In this document: positions 43,661 through 54,165 of the stretch, in pieces
Position numbering within the stretch: the stretch's first letter is position 1
Layout of the letters: each line of letters begins with the position of its first letter
Source of the DNA: Candidatus Bathyarchaeota archaeon
GTDB taxonomy: Archaea > Thermoproteota > Bathyarchaeia > Bathyarchaeales > Bathycorpusculaceae
NCBI GenBank assembly: GCA_026014485.1
Contig: JAOZIE010000023.1
Location: forward strand, 517,757-581,756
Direction of reading: 5' to 3'
Length of the DNA stretch: 64,000 bases
Translations under genes and position numbers: made by a program
The notes under the pieces: model-generated
Database searches by the model: none
The model's input: only the letters and a program-made list of their open reading frames with translations
Told to the model about the DNA's origin: nothing

Positions 43661-45115
43661 CTATTTCTTTCGTCTCATTAACAGAACAACAATTGCTACT
43701 ACGAGTATTATTGCTATGACGACTGTGGCTGCAATGATTTCTGGTGATAAGCCAGTGGCAGTTATTTCTGGTTCCAAAGTTGAGGTGGGGGTTATTTCAG
43801 GACTTGCTGTTAGTGCTGGAGTTAGGGTTATTGCTGGAGTTGAAGTGGGTGTAGGTGAAAGTGTTGGGCTAAGACTTGGTGTTGGTGTGGACGTTGCAAT
43901 TGGGGTGGGGGTTGCAGAAAGTGTAGGTGTTGGAGAGGGGGAGAGAACTGGGGTGGGTGTAGGTGTTAGTGAGGGAGTTGGAGTAGGCGTTGATGCAGAG
44001 GCCACCATAATTGGCGTACCTTGCAATTGAGAAACAGTAAAAGTAGCTTGCAAAGTATGAGGCAACACAAATGTTGTTGGAACAGATAACCAAATTGTTC
44101 CAGTCCAATACGACAGCACGCTGTTACTGGTGAAACTGGCATCCGATATAGAGACCAAAGCTGTCACTTCTGAGCCAATCACAGTATTTGAAGTAACCTT
44201 AACATCATAAAACAACGCATCATCCACTGATAATGTGCCGGTTCCGAAGGGTTGTGTTGCACCAAAGTTCACTGAAGTCACATTAAGAGCCGTGCCATCG
44301 GACAATGATGAACCGCTTATGGTTACATTGACGCCTGTTGTTGCATTCTGGTCAGCAACGGCAGAACCACCGCTCGAAGTCACCGATAAAACCCCGCTAG
44401 GATACACATCTACTGTGTGTTGAAATAGTGCGGCAGGGTGCACTATAATTGCGGGTTCACTACCGGGAATTTCGTAGGCTTCAGGCATCCACCCAATGAC
44501 TTGCAAGGGGGTACCCTCGGAATTGAGAACCTGCACGTAAATGCCCATAAGTGAGGCGTTAGGACCGATTGAAGAAGCAAGAGCACAACCAAAACCAGAC
44601 AGGGCAAACGTTCCTGACGAATTCTTGATGGTTCCTGAGTAAGAAAGTGCCGAAGGAGATAGATTAAGTTGATCGTCGCCAGGCCAGATGCCCGCATAAA
44701 ATACATCTGTAAAGTCGAATTCATCCATGAAAAAACTTTCAGCATTACTTGAAGACAGAGTGATGTTGAGTTCTTGCTCGTTCCACGTTGCAAAGAGGGT
44801 GCCTTGCGAAAGTAACCCGCCACTTGACAGGTACAACGTATAGGGACCACCTGAGCCGCCAGGCATTGTTTCAGCTATTTGGGCTGTGGTGGAAACGGTT
44901 CCGCTAAAAGACATTGAACCTTGCCCTAAAAACAGAGAGCCATTAGTTATGGGGCCAAACGCAGGAAATACAAGGCATTCTCCGTTAGCTTCGCAAGAGA
45001 AGTTGATTTGCGAGAGCGGTTCAATTGTTGCACCTGCAATAGTGAGGCTTGTTATAACAAGCGAGGTCGTGCTTATCAAAACAACTAGATAAAGCAACAT
45101 TTTTGTTTTAATCAT
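43661..45115 (-). CDS. Secreted surface protein with Thr/Pro/Ser linker and C-terminal anchor
   Basis: The 484-residue protein has a signal peptide ([18 protein letters not shown]) and beta-rich, Ser/Gly/Asn-rich extracellular domains to about residue 375. A 75-residue linker of [10 protein letters not shown] type follows, then a membrane helix ([20 protein letters not shown]) and MRRKK. It should be displayed on the cell surface. It lies between the two copies of the EF-2 3' end, so it may have arrived with an insertion there. Confidence 0.8.
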   Translation of the reverse strand: MIKTKMLLYLVVLISTTSLVITSLTIAGATIEPLSQINFSCEANGECLVFPAFGPITNGSLFLGQGSMSFSGTVSTTAQIAETMPGGSGGPYTLYLSSGGLLSQGTLFATWNEQELNITLSSSNAESFFMDEFDFTDVFYAGIWPGDDQLNLSPSALSYSGTIKNSSGTFALSGFGCALASSIGPNASLMGIYVQVLNSEGTPLQVIGWMPEAYEIPGSEPAIIVHPAALFQHTVDVYPSGVLSVTSSGGSAVADQNATTGVNVTISGSSLSDGTALNVTSVNFGATQPFGTGTLSVDDALFYDVKVTSNTVIGSEVTALVSISDASFTSNSVLSYWTGTIWLSVPTTFVLPHTLQATFTVSQLQGTPIMVASASTPTPTPSLTPTPTPVLSPSPTPTLSATPTPIATSTPTPSLSPTLSPTPTSTPAITLTPALTASPEITPTSTLEPEITATGLSPEIIAATVVIAIILVVAIVVLLMRRKK

Positions 45116-45579
45116 TTATGATAATCCCCAAATTAATGTTGTTTTATGGCTATATTGCGCTAATAAACTTATTCTAATCTTTTAAACATCAAAAAATAAC
45201 CTTCATATGCCCGCCTCCATCAGAGGAACGCATATGCACCAGCAACGGTTTATGCACCAACCCATCAACCAGCCATTCTAAACCACAGAGTCAACTAACT
45301 CAAAATATGGCGATTGCAACTGCAAAGAAAACCGCCATTTTGACGAACAACCATTACCTGCTTCAACGCAGTATCCTAAAAAGCCACACGCCTCAACGTT
45401 TGATTTGTGCAGTTGTTGAGTGTATTTATAGAGAGGGGGTGTAAACAAAAAATCGCAACAGAAAGCACCACCCTTTTTTACTTAAAGCCACCAACGAAAG
45501 CATCAATTGCGTTTTCAACAGGGCTGCAACAAGCCACAAAACAAGACAAAACAAATAAAAAAGAAAGAAAAGAAAACGA
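45116..45579. other. Intergenic, 464 bp downstream of EF-2
   Basis: No ORF with a ribosome binding site is seen. A-rich sequence just after the EF-2 stop (45550-45578) resembles the A-rich sequence next to the EF-2 fragment (43400-43452). Confidence 0.4.
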
Positions 45580-47796
45580 TTACTCGCTTTCGAAGTATTC
45601 TTCTGGTTTTGGCGGAACTGGTGATAATCCTCTGCGTTCACGAATTCCTTTGATTGTTTCTGCTTGCATCTGCTCTGGCACTGGTGCCCAGCGGCTGAAC
45701 TGTGTCGCCCAGAAGGCTCTGCCTTGCGTGCTGCTGCGGAGTATGTCGGCGATTCCGAAGCTTTCAGAGACTGGCATTTCTGCTTTGACTGTTATCATGT
45801 CTTCTTCTGATGGCATGTCCAAGATTTTGCCTCTGCGCTTGTTTAGTAGCGTGATGACGGAGCTGACGAATTCGCTGGGAACCTTGCATTCGAAGCTCAG
45901 CAGCGGCTCAAGCAGTTTGGGGTCGCTTAGTAGTATGCCGCAGTAGACTGGTCTCCAAGTCATTGGGATGATTTGTGCTGGTCCGCGGTGGACGGGGTCT
46001 TCGTGTACGGTTACGTCTTCCAAGTTGATTTTCAAGCCGTAAGCTGGTTCCTTGGCAAGTGGTGATGTGTGGACTGCTTCGCGGAAGCCGGTTTTCACGT
46101 GGTCGAGGATTTCATCCACGTACTGGCGCCCTTTAATGCGGTTAACCAGTATGTTGTTTTCCTCTACGGCGACGGCGCCTTTGGCGTCGTCTGGTGACCA
46201 GCCCATGCCTCTGAGGATTTTGGTTCGCTCGTCTTTGCTTTGCATGTCCGTGATTTTCTCGGATTTAATTGCTTCAATCACGTCGTCTGAAAGCCTCTCT
46301 AAGGTAATCCAGACTTTGTTGTGTTTGTTGGGGCTTTTACCCATAATCGCTGGACCCTTGTAATCGTGGCTTATGGTTTCGCGGTAAATCACGATGGGCT
46401 TGCTCAACTTCACCTTCAAGCCTGCTTCTTGCAATCGGTAAGCGGTGATTTCCAAGTGGAGTTCACCCATGCCTGACAGGAGGAACTCGCCGCTTTCCTT
46501 GTTCATGTTGAAGTGCAGGTTAGGGTCTTCTGTGGTGAGTTTATGCATAACTTTGTCGAACAGGGGCATGTCTTTAACGTCTTCAGGCTCAACAGCGACG
46601 GTGACGACGGGGTCAGAAACGTACCTTAAGCCTTCAAAAGAGTGCACTTCTATGCCGTCTTCGGCTATGGTTTCGCCAACGTGGATAGAGGGTAACCCTG
46701 AAATGGCTCCGATGTTCCCTGCGGGAACGCGGTCGATGATGACTCGGTCAGTTGCCATACTCATGAAGACCTGCTGGATTTGGCCTTTATTGTGGCTGCT
46801 GACCAGCTGGACAGTTTTGCCTTTGACGATTTCACCACTGAAGATTCTGCCGATGGCGACGGTGCCGCTGTGCGGGTCAACTTCGATTGTTGAGATACAC
46901 ATGAGCAGGGGCGCTTTGGGGTCAACTTTTGCCATGCCTTGACCAGTTGCACTTTCAACGTCGCCTGGCCAAATCTGAGGCTGCCTGTACGGCTGCGCAA
47001 CTAAGGGGCTTGGGAGGTGTTCGCAGAACATGTCCAGAATGGGTTCAGGCAACGGGGCTTTCTTGCTTAGCGCGTCGACTTTTATGCCGACTTCCTGATG
47101 TTCACCCGTATAGGCGTCAATGATGTCTTGGAAGCTGACCTTCTTTAGTTTCATGTGGTTAAGGTTTAAACCCCACTTGTGCAGGGCAGAGCCGAATGCT
47201 ACACGGCTGTCTTCAATTTTAACTTGCCAATCCTTCTTGTGTTCAGGTGGCGCATATTTCTCGATGAGCGTATTTACCCTGAGCAGAATCTTGGCGAATT
47301 TCTTCTGGATTTCTTGCGGTGTAAGTTTGATTTCTTTGATTAGTCTGTCAACCTTGTTGATGAACAAAAGTGGTTTGACACGTTCACGCAGTGCCTGCAT
47401 AAGCACTGTTTCAGTCTGCGTCATAGGCCCTTCAACGGCGTCCACAACCACCAGTGCGCCGTCCACGGCTCTAAGGCTTCGGGTGACTGCGCCAGAGAAG
47501 TCGATGTGTCCTGGTGTGTCAATTAGGTTGATGAGATAGTCTTGGTTGTTGAACGTGTGGACCAAGCTCACGTTGGAGGCGAAAACGGTCATCTGACGTT
47601 TCTGCTCAAGATCCCATGAGTCCAAAAACAGTTTTTGACCTGCGGTTTGAGTGCTGATGATGCCTGCTGCAGCCAGAAGGCTGTCGGACAGCGTGGTTTT
47701 TCCGTGGTCCACGTGTGCGATGATGCTGGTGTTTCTTATGATGTTTGGGCTGTTCATCAGTTTAACGATTTCTTCGGTTTGTCGGTAACGTGCCAT
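45580..47796 (-). CDS. fusA: Translation elongation factor 2
   Basis: The 738-residue GTPase moves tRNA and mRNA on the ribosome. G1 is AHVDHGKTT (residues 27-35), G3 is DTPGH, and G4 is NKVD (147-150). Domain IV has the diphthamide loop HEDPVHRGPAQIIP with His603 as the modified residue. The switch I end reads RQMTV where most homologues have RGITI, an uncommon change. The C-terminus is EEYFESE. The gene is the source of the pseudogene fragment at 43455-43612. Confidence 0.97.
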   Translation of the reverse strand: MARYRQTEEIVKLMNSPNIIRNTSIIAHVDHGKTTLSDSLLAAAGIISTQTAGQKLFLDSWDLEQKRQMTVFASNVSLVHTFNNQDYLINLIDTPGHIDFSGAVTRSLRAVDGALVVVDAVEGPMTQTETVLMQALRERVKPLLFINKVDRLIKEIKLTPQEIQKKFAKILLRVNTLIEKYAPPEHKKDWQVKIEDSRVAFGSALHKWGLNLNHMKLKKVSFQDIIDAYTGEHQEVGIKVDALSKKAPLPEPILDMFCEHLPSPLVAQPYRQPQIWPGDVESATGQGMAKVDPKAPLLMCISTIEVDPHSGTVAIGRIFSGEIVKGKTVQLVSSHNKGQIQQVFMSMATDRVIIDRVPAGNIGAISGLPSIHVGETIAEDGIEVHSFEGLRYVSDPVVTVAVEPEDVKDMPLFDKVMHKLTTEDPNLHFNMNKESGEFLLSGMGELHLEITAYRLQEAGLKVKLSKPIVIYRETISHDYKGPAIMGKSPNKHNKVWITLERLSDDVIEAIKSEKITDMQSKDERTKILRGMGWSPDDAKGAVAVEENNILVNRIKGRQYVDEILDHVKTGFREAVHTSPLAKEPAYGLKINLEDVTVHEDPVHRGPAQIIPMTWRPVYCGILLSDPKLLEPLLSFECKVPSEFVSSVITLLNKRRGKILDMPSEEDMITVKAEMPVSESFGIADILRSSTQGRAFWATQFSRWAPVPEQMQAETIKGIRERRGLSPVPPKPEEYFESE

Positions 47797-48356
47797 AATT
47801 GTGCATTCTCCATTTTTAATGATTCATTATTAGCTTGTAAGGTTTCCTTTTTAACGGTGGAAACACTTCTTTTTCTCTCTGGACGAGATAAGCTACATGG
47901 AAATTGAGACTGTCACCTATTAACTTTATGGCATATATTCAGTTAATGTTTTGATAAAAAAATCTGCCTTTTTCCCGCTGAATGCCTCTTTTTTTCCTAA
48001 CAAGAAGCTTAAGGAGGCTTATTATCGGCTGTTTTTCCGCCGTTATTGCTGTTAACGTAAGGGCCTTCTTGGGTTAGGTTCGTTTTTATGCGATTTGTAT
48101 AAGCATTAGGCTCTTCTAATCCGATGGATTTAAATCGAAGCTTGGCTATCTTAGCCAAAAACAGACAACTTAAAAAGGAAAACTCGTTTTAATACGAGGA
48201 TTAACTGTTGAAGGAAATACCCATGTGCTTTCAATCTGTATCGCTTTGGGGATGCACTTTGCTGGTGCAAGTTTTGCCAGCGACACCCATAGTTCTACAT
48301 CCTGGCGCTTGGGGTTCATAAAGCGTTTTAGATATTGAAGTTTTGGCGGAATTACC
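47797..48356. other. Divergent intergenic region, 560 bp
   Basis: The region separates EF-2 and the P-type ATPase and holds their promoters (ATTTAAAT at about 48127-48134 for the ATPase side). A 48-codon minus-strand reading (about 48170-48320) looks faintly protein-like but has no ribosome binding site. Confidence 0.4.
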
Positions 48357-51116
48357 TTGGAAAAAGCTTCTTCTATGGAACTGGATGACGTTTTTGATGC
48401 GCTAGATGCGTCCCCTAGCGGGTTAACCAGCCAAGAAGCTAAACTTCGTCTGAAAAAGCACGGCTTAAACAAGCTCTACGAAAAAAGGCAGATTCCGTTT
48501 ATTTACAAATTCATAAAGCATTTCAGAGACTTGTTTGGGATTCTGCTGCTTTTCGCCAGTTTCCTCTCCTTCATCAGTGGCAGCCCCGAGATGAGTCTGA
48601 TTATCCTTGCTGTTGTGCTCATGAACATTTTCTTCAGTCTCTTCCAAGAATCCCGCGCTGAAAAAGCCATGGCGACGCTGAAAAGCTGGATGCCGCAGTA
48701 CGCCAAAGTTTTCCGTGATGGGGAACTTAAAAAAATCTTAGTTCAGGAAATTGTTCCTGGCGACGTAATCTTCTTGGAGGAGGGTGACCGTGTCCCCGCA
48801 GATGCCCGTTTGGTTGAAGCGTTTGATTTGTGGACTAATAATGTTCCTTTAACTGGGGAATCTGAGCCGCAGCCTCGAAATGCTGAGTCTGTTGCAACTG
48901 TTGAGAAAGCCTACTTGTATTCGCCAAACCTTGTCTTCATGAGTACCAGCGTTGCGAAAGGGCAGGGAAAAGCAGTTGTTTACGCGACGGGTATGAACAC
49001 GCAGTTTGGGAAAATCGCCAGTCTAACTCAGACCATCCGCGAAGAAGACAGTCCCCTCCAGAAAGAAATCGGGTTAGCTGCAAAGTACGACTTCATCATC
49101 GCCATCGCTGTCGGCACCATATTCTTCCTCATCAGCACTTTATGGTTGCAGGTGGAGCTTTCCAAGAGCATCTTCTTCATGATTGGCGTTATGGTTTGCT
49201 GTGTACCTGAGGGTCTACAGGTTACTGTTTCCAGCGCCTTAGCCATCAACGTCTTGAAGATGGTGAAGCACCACGTTTTGGTGAAACGTTTGTCTGCAGT
49301 TCAGACGTTGGGTAGCGTTACGGTTATCTGCACTGACAAGACTGGAACCATAACCAAAGGCGAGTTGACAGTCAACAAGCTCTGGGTGCACGACCGAGTT
49401 GTGGACGTTTCTGGGTTGGGCTACAGCCCCGAGGGCGACTTCACAGTTGACGGTAATCCTTTGCAGCCTGGGGAGACGACTTCGCTGGAGCAGCTTCTTG
49501 AAATCGCCGCGTTATGTAACAGTGCAAAGATTAATCCGCCTTCGGACAAAAACAAGGCGTGGGGCGTAATCGGTGACCCAACCGACGGTGCATTGCTTGT
49601 TGCCGCAATCAAGTACGGTTTCGTCGTTCAGGATATTTTAGTGGAAAAACCCATTGTGGACATTTTGCCGTTTAGTTTCGAGCGTAAACGGATGACTACC
49701 GTTCACAAGCTTAACGGCGACGTTTACATTTACTCAAAGGGCGCTCCACGGAGCATTCTGGACCTGTGCAAAAAGATTGTCATAGACGACAAAGTGCAAG
49801 ACCTCACCGAGGAGAACCTGTCTTGGGTTGAAGACCGAATCCGCGAATTCGCCAACGAAGGCTTACGTGTCATAGCTGTAGCCTACAACCACTTGCCCAA
49901 TATGGAGTACACAAAGGGCGAAGACGTTGAGAACGACCTGATTCTCGTTGGGTTAGCGGCTATGCGGGACCCTCCCCGAGTCGAGGTTAAAGAAGCCGTT
50001 TCCAAGGCGAAACAAGCAGGCATAAAAACAGTCATCATCACCGGCGATTACGGTCCAACAGCACAAAGCATTGCACAGGAAGTGGGCATTGTTGACCGCG
50101 GATGCTGCCAAATCGTTCGCGGCGTAGACTTAGACGATTTAAGTGACCAAGCCGTCACCGACGAGGTCAAGAAGGGCAACGTTATTTTTGCACGTGTGTC
50201 TCCCGAGCAGAAACTGCGTATCGTCAAAGTTCTCAAGGACAGCGGCGAAATCGTGGCTGTCACTGGGGACGGCGCGAATGATGCTCCTTCACTTAAGGAA
50301 GCCGACATAGGCGTTGCCATGGGCGCTTCTGGAACGGATGTTGCCCGCGAAGCCGCAGATATTGTTCTGTTGAATGACAGCTTCGCTTCTATTGTTAAGG
50401 CGGTTGAGTCTGGCAGGGCAATCTACGAGAATATCCGCAAGTTTATCGTTTACGTGTTTTCACACAATTGGGCAGAGCTGATTCCTTTCGTGCTTTACGC
50501 CGCGCTGGGTCTACCTTTGCCCTTGTTGGTGGTGCAGGTTTTAGCTATAGACCTTGCCATAGACGTTATTCCTTCTTTGGCGCTAAGCCGTGAACCTCCA
50601 GAAAAAGGGATTATGCTTGAGCCCCCAAGAAGCATCCAAGAAAGACTGTTTACACGCAAAGTTTTTCTGCGTTCAGTATTCATAGGCGTAATAATCGCCG
50701 TTGGCGCCATGATTGGATGCCTCAACGCTTGGACTGCAGGCGGCTGGCAATTCGGGATGCAACTGGCTGCTGATAGCCCCGTATACATCAAGGGTGTAAC
50801 CATGACCTTTGCGGGTATCGTGGTGGCTCAGGCAGGCAACGTTTTAGCCTGCCGTACCAGCAAGCAATCCATATTCAAAACCAGCTTGAAAAACAACAAG
50901 TGGATCCTCTTGGGCATCATAGCGCAACTGGGCATCTTGGCGGCTTTGGTTTACATCCCTTTGATGAATCAGTACTTCACCACAACACCTCTAGGAGTAG
51001 GTGACTGGGCTTTCCTGCTTTCCTTGGCGGGTGTGGTGATTTTAGCTGAAGAAACCCGAAAGTACTTGTCCCGAAGGCTCTCTAAGACTTCTAAGCATCT
51101 AACCCCTGATTCTTAA
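48357..51116 (+). CDS. P2-type cation-transporting ATPase
   Basis: The 919-residue pump has an N-terminal cation-ATPase domain (SPSGLTSQEAKLRLKKHGLN), the actuator motif PLTGESEP, phosphorylation site CTDKTGTITKGEL, nucleotide-domain KGAPRSIL, hinge VTGDGANDAPSLKEADIGVA, and a six-helix C-terminal cation-ATPase domain. M4 has CCVPEGLQVTV, where Pro-Glu-Gly-Leu resembles Ca2+/Na+ pumps. It starts at TTG, with ATG at 48375 as alternative. Ion choice (Ca2+, Na+/K+ or Mg2+) cannot be settled by eye. Confidence 0.93.
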   Translation: MEKASSMELDDVFDALDASPSGLTSQEAKLRLKKHGLNKLYEKRQIPFIYKFIKHFRDLFGILLLFASFLSFISGSPEMSLIILAVVLMNIFFSLFQESRAEKAMATLKSWMPQYAKVFRDGELKKILVQEIVPGDVIFLEEGDRVPADARLVEAFDLWTNNVPLTGESEPQPRNAESVATVEKAYLYSPNLVFMSTSVAKGQGKAVVYATGMNTQFGKIASLTQTIREEDSPLQKEIGLAAKYDFIIAIAVGTIFFLISTLWLQVELSKSIFFMIGVMVCCVPEGLQVTVSSALAINVLKMVKHHVLVKRLSAVQTLGSVTVICTDKTGTITKGELTVNKLWVHDRVVDVSGLGYSPEGDFTVDGNPLQPGETTSLEQLLEIAALCNSAKINPPSDKNKAWGVIGDPTDGALLVAAIKYGFVVQDILVEKPIVDILPFSFERKRMTTVHKLNGDVYIYSKGAPRSILDLCKKIVIDDKVQDLTEENLSWVEDRIREFANEGLRVIAVAYNHLPNMEYTKGEDVENDLILVGLAAMRDPPRVEVKEAVSKAKQAGIKTVIITGDYGPTAQSIAQEVGIVDRGCCQIVRGVDLDDLSDQAVTDEVKKGNVIFARVSPEQKLRIVKVLKDSGEIVAVTGDGANDAPSLKEADIGVAMGASGTDVAREAADIVLLNDSFASIVKAVESGRAIYENIRKFIVYVFSHNWAELIPFVLYAALGLPLPLLVVQVLAIDLAIDVIPSLALSREPPEKGIMLEPPRSIQERLFTRKVFLRSVFIGVIIAVGAMIGCLNAWTAGGWQFGMQLAADSPVYIKGVTMTFAGIVVAQAGNVLACRTSKQSIFKTSLKNNKWILLGIIAQLGILAALVYIPLMNQYFTTTPLGVGDWAFLLSLAGVVILAEETRKYLSRRLSKTSKHLTPDS

Positions 51117-51187
51117 TGCCTGCAATTGTGGGTTTACGGTAAAAAGCTGGAAACGCCCGCTTGAAGTGAAAAGGTGCTGGGGTCTGT

Positions 51188-51475
51188 TTATCCGCCAGTC
51201 ATAAGCGGCATAATCATCACGGTGTCGCCGTTTTTCAGTTCTGTGTTGACGCCGTTAAATTGATCCATTAATATGCCGTTCACAAGAATCATGAACATGG
51301 CTTTGACTTCTTTTTTTGTCGGTTCATAAACTTCTGGGTTAAAGGGGCTTCCGAATTCGAGAGCGAGTTTATCCAGCAGGTTGTATAGCAAGGCGCCGTC
51401 AGGTAGCTCTACGTCTTCTTGTGTTTTGTTCATGTAGGTTCTTACTAAGCCTAAGTAGTGGACTTTAACCTTCAT
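51188..51475 (-). CDS. moaD: MoaD/ThiS-type sulfur carrier (ubiquitin-like fold)
   Basis: The 95-residue beta-grasp protein ends in MPLMTGG, the diglycine that is adenylated and thiocarboxylated. MoaD delivers sulfur for molybdopterin or tungstopterin. It lies divergent from the aldehyde:ferredoxin oxidoreductase, which needs that cofactor, so the pairing is meaningful. A role as a small archaeal modifier (SAMP) is also possible, and a JAMM-type gene lies elsewhere in the window. Confidence 0.88.
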   Translation of the reverse strand: MKVKVHYLGLVRTYMNKTQEDVELPDGALLYNLLDKLALEFGSPFNPEVYEPTKKEVKAMFMILVNGILMDQFNGVNTELKNGDTVMIMPLMTGG

Positions 51476-51714
51476 TCTGCTGCCTCATTCGGAAAGGGTA
51501 TCCCTTTATTGTAGGAATGTTGGAGGAATCTCATATTTCTTTTCTCTTTATCGCCAAAATTCTGTGTGTGCGGCTCGCGAGAGCGTTATGCTTTTTTGTA
51601 CATGACGCGCCTGTATAATTGGCGTTTAGTCATGTCTTTTAAAGGTGCCCAGCCATTAACTTAATATAGCTTTTACATGACTAATAATTTCTCAAACATA
51701 TGGAGGACACATGT

Positions 51715-53571
51715 TTGCTCGGTTACGCAGGCAAAGTTCTTTACGTTAATTTAACTACAGGCAAAACACAAACTGAAAAACTCAAAGAAGAAACAGCCAA
51801 AAAATATGTCGGCGGTATAGGCTTGGGTATGAGTTTGTGGCTTGCAAACTCAAAAGCAGGCGTTGACCCCTTCAACGCGGATAACCCCCTTGTTTTGGCG
51901 CTTGGTCCCGTCTCTGGAACTATGTTCCCAACAGGCGGAAATGGCCACGCATTTATCTCAAAATCCCCCGAAACTGGCGCCGTCGGCGAAGCAGTCTCCC
52001 ACGGTACTTTTGGCGCAGAAATTAAGCGTGCAGGATACGACGCTATCGTCATAACGGGTAAGGCTGAGAAGCCTATTTACCTGTGGATTGATGATGACTC
52101 TATCCAACTGTTGGATGCCAGCAATATCTGGGGCAAGTCACCCAGCGAAACCGAGGAAGATATCAAAACCGAACTTGGCGATTACTATGTTCGAGTAGCA
52201 GCCATCGGGTTGGCTGGAGAGAAACTTAGCAAAATCGCTTGTATAATAAACGAGAAGACACGTGCAGCTGGACGGACCGGTTTAGGCGCGGTTATGGGTT
52301 CCAAGAACCTTAAAGCCATCGCGGTTCGTGGAACACGCGACATTGTTACAGCTAAACCCGAAGAATTCATGAGTATGGTGAAAGAGTTCCATGAAAGAAT
52401 GAAGGGTCCCTCCACCCAGAAGTACCGAACGCTGGGCACCGTCGAGAACCTTCTGATTAACAACTCTTTCTACTGCATGCCTACCCGCAACTACCGCAAC
52501 GCGTACTTTGAGGACGCAGAGAAAGTTAGTGGGGAAGCATTAAACGAAAGGTACGTGTCAAAAATAATCGCCTGCAGCTCCTGCCCGATGCGCTGTGAAC
52601 ATGAAGCGGTCGTACGGGATGGTCCATACAAGGGAACCATGGCACGTATGGAATACGAGTCACTGTGGGCTCTGGGACCATACACCGGCGTAAACAAACT
52701 GGACGCCATAATAAAAGCCGCTGAACTCTGCACTTACTACGGACTAGACGCACAAAGCACAGGCGTAACCGTCGGCTTCGTGATGGACTGCTACGAAAAA
52801 GGCATACTCTCACACAATGACTTGGACGGAGACGCTCCCTTCGGCAGCGCTGAAGCCCTTCTACAGCTTATCGAAAAAATCGGCAAACGGGAAGGCATAG
52901 GCGACAAGTTAGCTGACGGCGTGAAAGCAGCAGCCGCAAAAATTGGCAAAGGCTCCGAAAAACTGGCTCAGCACATAAAAGGCTTAGAGGTCACGGGCTA
53001 CGACTTGCGATGCCTCAAAACAGCCGCTTTAGCTGCCGCCGTTTCGTTCAGGGGCGCCGACCACAACCGAAGCAGCGCCTACGCCGTGGATCTGAAAGGA
53101 AAAATCGACCGCCTCAAAGCCGAGAAAGGCAGAGGCAAAATCGTCAAAGACCTAGAAGACACATACGCATTAATTGACTCATTCATCGTCTGCAAGAATG
53201 CCCGCGGAACCTTCTACAAGGACCTGCAGGACATGGCTAAACTGTACAACCTTGTTACAGGCTATGACCTGTTGCCTGATGAATTAGCAACTGCCGCTGA
53301 ACGGATAAACACGTTGGCTAGGCTAATCAACATCCGCGAAGGCTTAAGCCGCAAAGACGACACCCTGCCGTGGAAAGTAATGAACGAACCCATCCCCGAC
53401 GACGGTCCCGTCAAAGGCGCAGTTGTAACTCAAGACGAGTTAGACCTGCTGTTGGATGACTACTATACCGCTCGAGGCTGGAACTTAGAGGGTGTTCCCA
53501 CAACGGCGAAGCTGAAGGAACTTGGCATGGAAGATCTGGCTAGTATAGTGCAAGGTAAACAGGAGGCATAG
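51715..53571 (+). CDS. aor: Tungsten-dependent aldehyde:ferredoxin oxidoreductase
   Basis: The start is best placed at TTG 51715 (LLGYAGKVLYVNLTTGK). GGAGGA (51702-51707) is then the ribosome binding site, whereas the ATG at 51700 overlaps that site. The protein has about 618 residues. It has the N-terminal AOR domain (GYAGKVLYVNLTTGK, VGGIGLGMSLWL), cluster cysteines CSSCPMRCEH, and the C-terminal AOR repeats. It oxidises aldehydes to acids with ferredoxin as acceptor. The next gene, three bases on, is a 4Fe-4S partner. Confidence 0.93.
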   Translation: MLGYAGKVLYVNLTTGKTQTEKLKEETAKKYVGGIGLGMSLWLANSKAGVDPFNADNPLVLALGPVSGTMFPTGGNGHAFISKSPETGAVGEAVSHGTFGAEIKRAGYDAIVITGKAEKPIYLWIDDDSIQLLDASNIWGKSPSETEEDIKTELGDYYVRVAAIGLAGEKLSKIACIINEKTRAAGRTGLGAVMGSKNLKAIAVRGTRDIVTAKPEEFMSMVKEFHERMKGPSTQKYRTLGTVENLLINNSFYCMPTRNYRNAYFEDAEKVSGEALNERYVSKIIACSSCPMRCEHEAVVRDGPYKGTMARMEYESLWALGPYTGVNKLDAIIKAAELCTYYGLDAQSTGVTVGFVMDCYEKGILSHNDLDGDAPFGSAEALLQLIEKIGKREGIGDKLADGVKAAAAKIGKGSEKLAQHIKGLEVTGYDLRCLKTAALAAAVSFRGADHNRSSAYAVDLKGKIDRLKAEKGRGKIVKDLEDTYALIDSFIVCKNARGTFYKDLQDMAKLYNLVTGYDLLPDELATAAERINTLARLINIREGLSRKDDTLPWKVMNEPIPDDGPVKGAVVTQDELDLLLDDYYTARGWNLEGVPTTAKLKELGMEDLASIVQGKQEA

Positions 53572-53573
53572 AA

Positions 53574-54068
53574 ATGGTCAAGATTCATGAGAGAAAATTC
53601 GTTTCATGCGACCCCGACAAATGCGTCGGCTGCCAAATCTGCGAGTACGCCTGCTCAAACAACAAGGAGAATGCATTTAACCCCATTAAGTCACGCATCA
53701 GAGTAGTCCGCCAAAACCAGCTGGTTAACATGGCGGTTACCTGCCGACTCTGCGAGGAACCCGCCTGCATAGCTGCTTGCCCCCGCGACGCTCTGACGCA
53801 GTCTGAGGAAACAGGCATAATCCTGATTGACAAAGACAAATGCAACGGTTGCGGCTGGTGCATTGAAGCCTGCGACTACGGCGCCATGATGCTGCATCCT
53901 GAAACCAAAACCGTTTACTCATGTGACCTCTGCAAAGACAAAGAAGATGGACCCCAATGCGTTAAATGGTGTCCTGAAGAAGCCTTAACTGTCGTCACAA
54001 GCGATGTGCTGGCCCAGAAGGCAAGAATCAGCGCCATACGAAAGCTATTCCAAGAAAAGCGGCCATAA
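53574..54068 (+). CDS. Multi-cluster 4Fe-4S electron-transfer protein, AOR partner
   Basis: The 164-residue protein has Cys sets CVGCQICEYACSNNKENAF, CRLCEEPACIAACP, CNGCGWCIEACDYG and CDLCKDKEDGPQCVKWCP. That is the four-cluster pattern of DmsB/HycB-type subunits. It starts two bases after the AOR stop, so it is co-translated and should carry electrons to or from AOR. Confidence 0.92.
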   Translation: MVKIHERKFVSCDPDKCVGCQICEYACSNNKENAFNPIKSRIRVVRQNQLVNMAVTCRLCEEPACIAACPRDALTQSEETGIILIDKDKCNGCGWCIEACDYGAMMLHPETKTVYSCDLCKDKEDGPQCVKWCPEEALTVVTSDVLAQKARISAIRKLFQEKRP

Positions 54069-54165
54069 ACCTTCGAGGAATTTTTTCCTCTTTCCTTTTT
54101 TGAGTTTCCTTTTGAAGGGTAACCCTTAAACTGTGCAGCGTTTTTCCTTTTGTGAGTGAACCCGT

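Noticed and set aside
48170..48320. Short minus-strand reading (about 48 codons) upstream of the P-type ATPase
   Set aside because: Composition is faintly protein-like, but there is no ribosome binding site, it lies in a promoter region and no family is recognisable.
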